Assembly: GCA_033032865.1 (NCBI GenBank)
Contig: JAWHQI010000060.1
Location: 10,434,001-10,498,000, forward strand
Reading direction: 5' to 3'
Length of the DNA: 64,000 nucleotides
DNA from: Dactylorhiza incarnata
Lineage: Eukaryota; Streptophyta; Magnoliopsida; Asparagales; Orchidaceae
Part shown: piece by piece, positions 56,114 to 64,000 of the stretch
Position numbering within the stretch: position 1 is the first letter of the stretch
How the letters are laid out: every line of letters starts with the position of its first letter
Position numbers and translations under genes: made by a program
The notes under the pieces: model-generated
The model's input: the letters and a program-made list of their open reading frames with translations, nothing else
The model's database searches: none
Told to the model about the DNA's origin: nothing

Positions 56114-56972
56114 GGATCTTGAAGAAAAGCTCCTCATAGAGAAGATGCTAGTGGCTAAGTTCTCCAAGCCCAAGACAGTGCTGCCTATTATTGACACCTT
56201 CAACTCCCATGACATGAGAGGTGTTGGTTTCAACAAGGAGGCATCTACTAGCAACACTAAGGGAAAGGTCAAGGACTCAAAAGAATCTAAGACCTCCTTT
56301 GTGAAAGTTTTGATGCCCTCAAACAAGTATGACCAAGAAAGTGTTCATGGTCACTTATTAAATGGAAGATCCAATAACTTGAGCAAGAATGCTCACAGCT
56401 ATGGATATGGAAAGGAGTTAGGCTTGAGTGCCTTCAAGGCTCTGCATGAGGAAATCCAAATGGCCCATCATGGACTCTTAGTTTTTGGAACCTCAGCCCC
56501 TTCACTCAAGATAACCAAGGTTGTCAATTCTAAACATTGTTCAGCAAAGTCCATGGTTGTTGACTGTCCTATAACCAAGCCAAAAAGCCCAGTTTCTGCT
56601 GCCATCCACATATGTTTAGCTGTCAAGCTAGAGGGTGTTGATGTTAAACAAAAACTGGCTGCCTTGACTGATTATAGGAAGGTAAAAAGGCAGACTTTTA
56701 CTGATAAAACAAAGAAAACAGCAGTTGTATCCTCTACTGAACAGAAACAGGAAGTTTCATCTTCTAGGACTGTTCAGAAGAGGAGATATAATATATATGA
56801 GTGTTGGTGTTGTGGCAAAGTGGGACACTTTGCAATTGATTGTTGGCACAACCCCAATGTGTCAAAGGCAAGGATTGAACCTCAAGCCAAACCAACCCTT
56901 TCTAGGAATATCCCCTATGGTGTTAACATGAACCTAGGACCCAAAGTCAGTTGGGATCCTAAGGTACATTAA
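56034..56972 (+). CDS. SIRE-like gag/pol linker with second zinc knuckle
   Basis: 312 codons overlapping the previous frame by 80 bp in another frame, so one frameshift separates them. Contains a second knuckle WCCGKVGHFAIDCW near the C-terminus. The rest has no clear domain. It ends just before the protease frame. Confidence 0.6.
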   Translation: MSKEIGKLRGMSIIHVGTISHKNKIIKDLEEKLLIEKMLVAKFSKPKTVLPIIDTFNSHDMRGVGFNKEASTSNTKGKVKDSKESKTSFVKVLMPSNKYDQESVHGHLLNGRSNNLSKNAHSYGYGKELGLSAFKALHEEIQMAHHGLLVFGTSAPSLKITKVVNSKHCSAKSMVVDCPITKPKSPVSAAIHICLAVKLEGVDVKQKLAALTDYRKVKRQTFTDKTKKTAVVSSTEQKQEVSSSRTVQKRRYNIYECWCCGKVGHFAIDCWHNPNVSKARIEPQAKPTLSRNIPYGVNMNLGPKVSWDPKVH

Positions 56973-56977
56973 ATTTT

Positions 56978-57976
56978 GTGTTGCAGGTTAGTTCAAGTAC
57001 CAATCTCAACCAAATATGGTACTTGGACAGTGGGTGCTCAAGGCACATGACAGGAACTAAGGATCTTCTAAAGGATTACCATCCAGTGAAGAATGGACCC
57101 AAAGTTATCTTTGGTGGATCCGAAAAGGGAGTCACCAAAGGATATGGTATGATTTCCAATGGCATAGTCTCAATCACAAGGGTAGCTTATGTTGAAGGGT
57201 TGCAACACAACCTTGTAAGCATAAGCCAACTATGTGACTTAGGCTATGTCATTGAATTCCACAATGACAAGTGCTTGATCAAAAAGTCTAATGACTTGGA
57301 GACCATTCTCTCAGGCACTAGGAGTGGAAATGTTTATTGCTTAGACTTCATTTGCAATTATTATATCTCTTCTGTGTGTCTTGTAGCTAATGAAAGTGAG
57401 CCACTTTGTGTCCAATGGCACAAGAGACTTGCCCACATTAACTATAAGACAATGTATAGATTATTTTCTAAAAACCTTGTTAGAATTAGTCCTAAACTAA
57501 AATGTGTTAAAAGTGGTCTCTGTCATGCTTGCCAAATGGGTAAGCAAACTAGGACCACCTTTAAAAGTATTGGCTCCAAGGATACTGAAAGGTGTTTATA
57601 CCTATTGCACATGGACTTGTTTGGTCCTTTGCCAATTCAGAGCCTAGGTGGGAAGTTGTATACCTTGGTAATTGTATATGATCATTCAAAGTATACATGG
57701 GTATTCTTCCTTAAGAAGAAGTCAGATACCTTACATGTCTTTATAAATTATGTCAAGGCTATTCAGAATGATCTACTATGTACTGTGGTCAGGACAAGAA
57801 CTGACCATGGCACAGAATTTCAATCTGAAGCCATGACAAAATTTTGTCAAGAATTTGGTATCACCCAAGAGTTCTCCTCCCCAAGGACTCCACAGCAAGC
57901 AAATGGTGGAAGTGGTCAACAATGCTTCCAGTGCTATTCAAGAAAATATCCTTACCATGGCCAGAAAGGTCACTGA
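56978..57976 (+). pseudogene. SIRE-like protease and truncated integrase
   Basis: 332 codons: protease WYLDSGCSRHMTG at about residues 14-26, GAG-pre-integrase and zinc region (WHKRLAHIN.., LCHACQMGKQTRT), integrase Asp1 in LHMDLFGPLP and Asp2 in RTDHGTEF. The reading departs from copia after SPRTPQQ, just before the block with the third catalytic Glu. The catalytic triad is therefore incomplete. Confidence 0.85.
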
Positions 57977-58001
57977 TAATCAATGAGACTCAAGCTTAAA
58001 G

Positions 58002-58502
58002 GTGCTGCAAGGAACAAGAATTGCTTTGAATCTGCCAATCTTGAACCCTAGCAGAGATGAAGACTTTGACTTCCAAAGTCAATCAAATCTGATTACTGAT
58101 GAGAGAGCAGCAAAGAGGAGAAGGGTAGAGGGTATTCAAACTGCTGAAGAATACATGGCACAGAAAAGAATGGAAAGATTAGAGGATCCACTCCATGAAG
58201 ATGACAATCTGGAGTTAGACACAATTGTTGTCAATACCTGGGTGAGCCGTGGCAATCCAATGAAGGACATTGACCATGTCTATTCAGCTGCTGAGTGGAT
58301 CAAACACCTTGAAAGGGAATCTTTAAGGGAAAGGATTCTCAAAGAAAACATGGTAAGAAGGGAAACTCCTTTAAGAATTCCCTCCAGATATCTTCCCAAG
58401 CCACTTCTGTACTTCAAAGTAAAAGAGAAGATCAAGGCTGCTGATGAAGCTAAGAAAAGAAAGTCTACAGATGGAGAAAGCTCTTCCCAGGGTCTATCTT
58501 AG
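58002..58502 (+). CDS. ORF downstream of deleted pol (SIRE env-like position), 166 aa
   Basis: Highly charged, predicted helical, with a basic patch AAKRRRVEG, an ERESLRERILKEN segment and a Lys-rich tail. No signal peptide or membrane segment is visible. The frame is open further upstream to about 57890 apart from one stop, and there reads KQMVEVVNNASSAIQ.., so the native ORF was longer. The position after pol and before the purine tract is where SIRE/Maximus elements carry an extra ORF. Function unknown. Confidence 0.6.
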   Translation: MLQGTRIALNLPILNPSRDEDFDFQSQSNLITDERAAKRRRVEGIQTAEEYMAQKRMERLEDPLHEDDNLELDTIVVNTWVSRGNPMKDIDHVYSAAEWIKHLERESLRERILKENMVRRETPLRIPSRYLPKPLLYFKVKEKIKAADEAKKRKSTDGESSSQGLS

Positions 58503-59067
58503 AAGAACCAGCCTTGAAATTTTTTTTTAAGGATTGAATGTACAACTATAAGCTGAATTTTCTTTTATATATCTGTACTGAACATTTACAATGAAATGAA
58601 ATTTCATATTCTGATCATAATAGTGTGTTTGTTACTATTGATATATGTACTCTGTACTTATTACCTTTAGTATTCAGTACCTTAAATGGGATGTTCAAAT
58701 TGAAATGGATCAGCTATTACAGAAAATAGCTCTCCAATTGAGGGGGAGTAAATTCCCTACTCAGGTTGAGGGGAAGTTGGCAAATGCTAAGAGTGTACAG
58801 GTTAGCCTATAGATTGATCCAAAGGGATCTACAGCTATTGTCCCTCTATCCATAGCAAGTTAAGGTTGAAAAAGCCAGAAAGGGGGAGATAGGGCCAGTA
58901 CCAATGCTGGAGAAAGGGGAGAAAGGGGAGAAAGGGCCAGTGCAAATGCTTATGCTTAGGGTGTTAGGTCCTATGCTTCACAGATCATTTTTTTTCTGTG
59001 ATAAGATTTTTATTGTTAATGGACCTTAGCATTGGGGATGTTTTGCCTTCTTCAAATAGGGGGAGAT
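58503..59067 (+). other. SIRE-like 3' untranslated spacer and purine tract
   Basis: AT-rich. Contains two near-identical GGGGAGAAAGGGCC-type stretches at 58874-58945 and a purine tract AATAGGGGGAGAT at 59055-59067 that would prime plus-strand synthesis. Confidence 0.7.
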
Positions 59068-59989
59068 TGTTGGGTATATTGTCCTCAATATTACCTTGAT
59101 TTGAAGAGGCATCACTCTCAATGCTAAGGACATATTGTATTTAACAAAGCTATACTTGTGTAGGATATACAGACACAGGTGACTCAAAAGAAAGGGCCAA
59201 ACATGGCCTTAGATAAGAAGAAATCATATACAAGGAGATGAAGATTTGTCTCAGCATAACCGCTGAGACGATGGGTCAGAACCGCTGAGACAAGGAGCCG
59301 TCTCAGCGGATCCACTGAGAAGGAGACTGGAGCAACCGCTGAGAAGGGGACTGGAGCTGCCGCTGAGACTGGAAGCTGTCTCAGACCAACCGCTGAGACT
59401 GGATGCCGTCTCAGCCCAACCGCTGAGACAGATCCAAATGTGGTGACGGGATCTGCTTTTGGCGCAAAGGACAATTGAGAAGGAAAAGCAAGTCAAATCT
59501 GTCCCATACTGTGTCAAGAAGATCGATATAGCCGTTGAAGCCTTCTGGAGGTATAAAAGAAGAAGCTAGGGCACAACAACAAGCACTGTTCTATTGAGAA
59601 GCCTTTGTTGTACGCCGCAATCGAGCATTCACGTTTCAGCCAGTTGAAGTCGTTCTCTGCAGCTGAAGTTAATCTTCCAAGGGAGATTAGTTAGCTCTTC
59701 CTGTACAAACTCAAGAAGGGCAAGTTGATCTTCTGCTTTGCTGAAGGAGAAGATCAAGGTGATACAAATCTGAAGCTGTTGTTTTCAGATCTGAAGAAAG
59801 GATTCAGAAGTCCTAAGAGTAAACCTTTTGTCTTTTGTATCTAGCTCAAACTCTATTTTATCTTTGTAAAGCATTGTTGCCTGAGTGAAAGGCTGTTGAG
59901 CCTGTGTGTAAAGCTGTGTTGACAGCTTGAGTTGTAGGACTTCTTGATAGGTCTGAGGTAGGAAATCTGTGGGATTTCTGAGTGGTAGG
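59068..59989 (+). repeat. SIRE-like 3' LTR, truncated by gypsy insertion (922 bp)
   Basis: Nearly identical to 53062-53953 and stops after AGTGGTAGG, where the 5' LTR continues AGTTACATAAC. It has one extra copy of a hairpin unit (about 59272-59293) compared with the 5' LTR. Confidence 0.9.
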
Positions 59990-61980
59990 TGTAACAACCC
60001 AAAATAATAATAATAATAGGTTTAATTAAATCATTAAAAAAAAACTCTCCCTTATTAACCCCAGCCGAGCCCCCCCCCCCCCCCTCGGTTCTTTTTAAAT
60101 CCCGCAAGTCTCCGCTAGATCCCGCCTCAGCCGCAAAGCCGCAGCCCTATTCCTCTCCCGATCCCACTCCAGCGCATTCGTTCGCCGCCGACGCTCCCTC
60201 CAGCGCCTCCAGCCGCCGCCAACGCTCCCTCCAGCGCCTCCAGCCGCCGCCGCCGACCCCTCCTGCGCCTTCTCCTCCTGTCGTGGCCGCCGCTTCCCGC
60301 CTAGGTTGACGCCAGCGACTCCGCAACCGCCTCCTTCTTCTCCGGGCCATTTCCTCCTCCAAAGGGGCTGGTAACCTCCTCTTCTCCAAGGGCAGCAGCC
60401 ATTTATCCCTCTTCCTCTCCGTCTTGGCCGACGATTTGCGAGGGGGACATCTAGGGTTTCTCGATTCACCCTCCACTCGGATTTTTGAGCCCGGATACGG
60501 TTCCCTTGGGTAAGAACGCCTCCCCATCCCTCGATTCAGAGATTTAATAATTTTTGCATGTTGGCTTTGTACCATAATCGTCGAATTTACGTCAATCCTT
60601 CGCGTATGCGTCGTCCAATCAGCTGATTTTGCATTCTTATGACTATTTCTCCTGTACCGCTCGTCGTGTTGGTGGTGGAATCTCTGAAACCCCCTCCGAT
60701 TTAGGGTTTCTGTCACTCAAGCACCGCCAAGGCCCCGATCCGCCGAGGAATCTCCGCTCCCCTCATCCTTGAGGGAGGTAAATTGCTAACCTGCTCTTGA
60801 GTTAGTTTTTGCAAAATAACCGCCTTGCTAGCGTATGGTTTTCTGTTGTCACGTATCAAATATTGCCTGCGATTATTCCTGAACAGGTTCAATAGTGCCT
60901 TTGACTTTGCTTGCGCCGCCTAGCTGCCGCTAGTAGTTCCGGCTTCACCTTAAGGCAAGTGGAGAAATTCCCTCTCGCTTGCAAACAAGAATTTAAGTTC
61001 TTCTTTCATGTATCTAATTTATTACCAGTTTCTGATAATACAAGAATTATCGCTCGTGAGTATGTGGCGTTGTGATAGGAATCTCCTCGGAAAAGACATG
61101 AATCACTTAGGCCTTGAGTGTCATAAGCAAATCGTGGAAACTAGGGTTTAGGTGGTGCAACTTCTTGATTGCATGGTAACGGTGAGCATGGAATACCCTT
61201 ATTCTGGTAAGCCTTACACTTGGACTTGAGTGTGAACCATGTGTGCCCACTATAAACACCTACGCATTTCATAGATTACAGCTTATGTCGTTGCAAAACA
61301 CTTGTTTAGGCTATACTCCGGAGTAGGCCAAATTTTCTAGATAGTTTCAGCTTGTTTCAGTTACCTGCCTGTTTCACTAGCCTGTTTCAAGAGTTAATTG
61401 GTACTTTAGAATTATTTCTGCATGTACTTAAAATTACAGCTTGTTTTATATTATTTTCTTGTTCTGAGGCATTTTCCTTCTGTTTGGATTTGCCTTAGGG
61501 TTCGTGACTGCGCCGTCTGCTCCCTGAGTTTTCTTCGTTCAGCTGCAGTTTTGCTTGGAGGTTCTATTTTGATTACTGTGTCAGCAGGTTCTATGTATTT
61601 TGTTCAGTACTGTTGGATCTACTTTTCTTGTACTAGTTATTGTCAGCCATTTTCTCTGGTATTGTGGACAACTCTTAGGGTGTCCTTGCTTGTATCAGAT
61701 CATTTTACTTATAGCATTTTACTATTGTGACTCATTGCATGTTCATCATTTCAGTATAATGTATGACATCTGATTTTAATGAAAATGCATAGTTTTAACC
61801 TTTCATTGTGTCTTCCGCATACTTATAAGATATAATAAATTCTTTTCAAAGTAATAAATTCAAAACTATTGTAGTATTTCTGTTTCCGCCTTAGCAGGCA
61901 TGGGTTCCTGTTCGCTCATGCCTGTGGCATCACGGCCCGCCCGAAGTGCGCTCTGACTCTTGTCGAGACGGGCCGTGACA
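59990..61980 (+). repeat. Gypsy 5' LTR (1991 bp)
   Basis: Starts TGTAAC and ends GTGACA. Includes a run of 15 C at 60070-60084 and a GC-rich zone at 60100-60450 that produces long chance ORFs (60095-60716, minus). The 3' end has an inverted pair CACGGCCCG / CGGGCCGTG at 61932 and 61969. Confidence 0.85.
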
Positions 61981-62661
61981 GTTGGTATCAGAGCTAGGTT
62001 GAGCATCTAAAGATAAAATATTTTAAAAAATTTATATATTTTGAAATCTATTATGTAAATATATGTGCATGCATCATTTCCTCACTCACTTTGTCGTTGT
62101 TTGTTGTTCGAAGCTGAAACACGCACACACTCACTCATAAGCATGAGTAGTATGCGTACAAATGTTAAGGGAGTATGGGCAAACTTAACATTTATATGCA
62201 TATGAATTTCCACTAGGATATACACCGCTTGCGAATATTAAATTGTAAGGACGGTTTAATATTTTCAAGTGCGCTGACATTAGAATCATCATGCGCGTGA
62301 CATGTTAAGTGATATGGGCGCTTAACATGGCATGCGTATCCAAACATGAACATTATTAAGGATACATTGTAGGCATAAATACATTGCATGCATGACATAA
62401 CTCAATGCACGAGTGTTAAGTTGAGAGCAACAGATGACGATTGTACACACATAGATTTTTCAAATCATTCTTCAATCGCACGCGATCTTATCGTCGCATT
62501 TGCACTTGAATGATTACCACCTAGAGTTGTCCACTGAAAATGTCGTAACTATTACATGATTTACGTATTCAACAGTATTAGAATGTTAGAACCTGTAGTC
62601 TCAATCCTCTAAGCTTAGCCTGACTGTTTCTCTTACTTGACTCTTTTGTGTTTCTTTCTAG
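61981..62661 (+). other. Gypsy leader between LTR and gag
   Basis: The primer site for tRNA-Met is at 61982-61994. The remainder has no ORF, and repeats phrases such as GTTAAG..ATGGGC/TATGGGC (62163-62185, 62303-62327). Confidence 0.7.
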
Positions 62662-63942
62662 ATGGCTTCGAAGCGATCGCAACGCAAGCGGGCTACCTCT
62701 TCAGCGGGAGGAACACCTGGAGATACCACTGCCCAGCTGATGAAGCAGATTCTGGAGCGTCTCACCCGTCTGGAAGAGGATCGCCAAACTCCTGACCCGG
62801 CCCTTGGTTCCGGCAGTGCAGGGACAACTGGAGTTACGAACACTACTGCCCTTCCTGGAGCCACCCCTCCTGCAACTGATTCTGGGACCGGCTCGCCTGC
62901 CGTCAGCTTGGTTCCCCCGCTCGTGCCAAGCCTGCCTGCCCCGCCAGTGGAAATGGCAGATACTCTTGCATTCAAGAGGCTGAATCCGCCGTCTTTCGAT
63001 GGCAATCGAGACTTCTTCGTGATCACTCAATGGATCTCCCAGATGGAGAAGCATTTTGAGTATGCTGGAGTTCCCGAGACCCAGAAGGTCCTCCTTGCGG
63101 CCTATCAATTGTCTGAGGATGCTTATACTTGGTGGCTCCAGCGCCGCAGCCTCCCTGATTCTGCCACCTTATCTTGGAGACAGTTCAAGGATGCTCTTAT
63201 GGAGAACTTCCTCTCTTCCGTGGAACGGGACAAGTTAGCTGAGAAGTTCATGTCCCTTCAGCAGACTGGTAGGACAGTTACCGAGTACGCGAGAGAGTTC
63301 TCCCGCCTTTCTCTCCTTGCTCCGGAGTTCGTGCCGGATGAAGACAAAAAGATCAGCCGTTTCGTGAAGGGGCTCCATCATGACTTCCGCCAGCTTGTGG
63401 TAGCTCATGGCGCCACCACCTACGCGGAGACCGTGGGAGCCGCCTTGCAGGTGGAAGCTATTGAGTTGGATCGTTCTGCCAAGAAAGCCCAGCATGGAAC
63501 AAGCAATGCCGCCGCATCCGACCTCAAGCGCAAGGATGCTCCAGCTCAGCAGCAAGGCCCCAGGTCCAAAGAGGTGTGTGCCTTCTGCCACAAGGTGGGC
63601 CATATCGCCCAAGTCTGTCGCTCCCTCCTGAAGAAACAGAAGATGGTTACTCCTGCGCAGCAACCTCAGATGACACTTGCCTCTGCTGCCTCCGTCTGTG
63701 CTTTCTGCAAGAGGTCGGGCCACTTGGCAAAGGACTGCCGCCGCAAGCAGAAGGCCTGTTTCAAATGTGGGCAGGTTGGACACCTCATGCTCGACTGCCC
63801 CATAAAGGATAGCCCGATCCCCGCTCAACCTCTGCAAGTTATCCCCGGAGCACAGGGCAGAGCTGTGCTGAACGTCGTCACTCAGGGCGAGGCGCTCGCA
63901 TCTACCGACGTCATCTCTGGTACGTTTTGTGTAGAATTATAA
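62662..63942 (+). CDS. Gypsy Gag polyprotein (426 aa)
   Basis: An intact ORF from ATG at 62662 (context TCTAGATGGC). N-terminal helix with MKQILERLTRLEED, Pro/Ser linker, then the retrotrans_gag domain at about 105-270 (WISQMEKHFEYAGVP, AYTWWLQRR, LSWRQFKDALMENF, VTEYAREFSRL). Three CCHC knuckles follow at about 306-319, 346-359 and 366-379 (CAFCHKVGHIAQVC, CAFCKRSGHLAKDC, CFKCGQVGHLMLDC). It stops soon after DVISGTF, where related elements run into protease. It would form the capsid that packages the element RNA. Confidence 0.9.
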   Translation: MASKRSQRKRATSSAGGTPGDTTAQLMKQILERLTRLEEDRQTPDPALGSGSAGTTGVTNTTALPGATPPATDSGTGSPAVSLVPPLVPSLPAPPVEMADTLAFKRLNPPSFDGNRDFFVITQWISQMEKHFEYAGVPETQKVLLAAYQLSEDAYTWWLQRRSLPDSATLSWRQFKDALMENFLSSVERDKLAEKFMSLQQTGRTVTEYAREFSRLSLLAPEFVPDEDKKISRFVKGLHHDFRQLVVAHGATTYAETVGAALQVEAIELDRSAKKAQHGTSNAAASDLKRKDAPAQQQGPRSKEVCAFCHKVGHIAQVCRSLLKKQKMVTPAQQPQMTLASAASVCAFCKRSGHLAKDCRRKQKACFKCGQVGHLMLDCPIKDSPIPAQPLQVIPGAQGRAVLNVVTQGEALASTDVISGTFCVEL

Positions 63943-64000
63943 ACTTTTTTCTGCATTCTTAAATCTGACTTGCCTTAGTCGAACAAACTTGTTATGCTTT

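Larger units (their letters stand above)
53062..59989 (+). mobile_element. SIRE/Maximus-like copia element lacking RT and RNase H
   Basis: The 5' LTR is 53062-54347 (about 1.29 kb). Primer site TGGTATCAAAGCC is at 54350. Then gag, two CCHC regions, protease, partial integrase, a downstream non-pol ORF (58002-58502), purine tract AATAGGGGGAGAT, and the 3' LTR from 59068. Long LTRs, a long gag and an extra 3' ORF are typical of the SIRE/Maximus clade. RT and RNase H are absent. The 3' LTR stops at 59989, where a gypsy LTR begins. Confidence 0.88.
59990..64000 (+). mobile_element. Ty3/gypsy element, Tekay/Del-like, 5' part
   Basis: The 5' LTR is 59990-61980 (TGTAACAACC..GGGCCGTGACA, 1991 bp). 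Primer site TTGGTATCAGAGC follows at 61982. An intact gag (62662-63942) comes next. Long LTRs beginning TGTAACA, tRNA-Met priming and multiple CCHC knuckles suggest the chromovirus Tekay/Del group. The window ends before pol can be judged. Confidence 0.85.

Noticed and set aside
60095..60716. Minus-strand ORFs of 124 and 189 codons rich in Arg/Gly
   Set aside because: They lie antisense in the GC-rich part of a gypsy LTR.

Overview
This window looks like a piece of a flowering-plant nuclear genome, most likely a eudicot. Two single-copy eukaryotic genes are present with GT..AG introns, and almost everything else is plant transposon sequence: Ty1/copia, Ty3/gypsy, LINE, SINE-like, MITE and foldback elements. 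I see no prokaryotic operons, CRISPR arrays, phage or tRNA/rRNA genes.

Host genes. (1) A complete peptide deformylase gene of PDF1A type lies on the minus strand, exons 20251-20661, 8698-8787, 8553-8620 and 728-986. The 275-aa product carries all three deformylase motifs. Its 828-bp coding sequence is spread over 19.9 kb because intron 1 (11.5 kb) and intron 3 (7.6 kb) are full of transposons. (2) The C-terminal 96 residues of the AP-4 adaptor small (sigma) subunit lie on the minus strand, exons 38361-38447, 33560-33628 and 33331-33465. The exon or exons for its N-terminus were not found up to 64000.

Layout. 1-727: PDF1A 3' flank with a MITE. 987-8552: PDF1A intron 3, holding a degenerate copia element (1224-8440, minus) that itself contains a 2.7-kb non-autonomous LTR element (4035-6707, perfect 5-bp target duplication). 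8788-20250: PDF1A intron 1, with a 127-bp near-perfect palindromic MITE, tandem repeats, an LTR-like stretch and a degenerate LINE (14850-19750, minus). 20662-32100: PDF1A upstream region packed with TIR elements: a Tourist-like MITE 109 bp upstream of the ATG, a foldback, a MITE dimer, a 2.9-kb TIR element, and two TIR elements carrying GC-rich minisatellites (26881-27856 and 29701-31201), plus a double-hairpin foldback and a SINE-like repeat. 33331-38447: AP-4 sigma, with a copia fragment fused to a Myb/SANT-like transposon-gene fragment in its intron. 39170-39700: GC-rich stretch with long poly-G and poly-C runs. 40298-45428: near-complete copia element with decayed coding region. 46300-48545: gypsy relic split by a small LTR element. 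48857-50524: short-LTR non-autonomous element. 53062-59989: SIRE/Maximus-like copia element lacking reverse transcriptase and RNase H, whose 3' LTR is cut by a Tekay/Del-like gypsy element (59990 to the window end).

How it fits together. The two housekeeping genes are ordinary. What is distinctive is how deeply transposons have layered into their introns and flanks, and that several insertions can be dated against each other by nesting, target duplications and, in one case, an empty-site paralogue inside the window. I found no convincing new gene system. The best candidates for undescribed sequence are the non-autonomous elements carrying minisatellites and the RT-deleted SIRE derivative with its downstream ORF.
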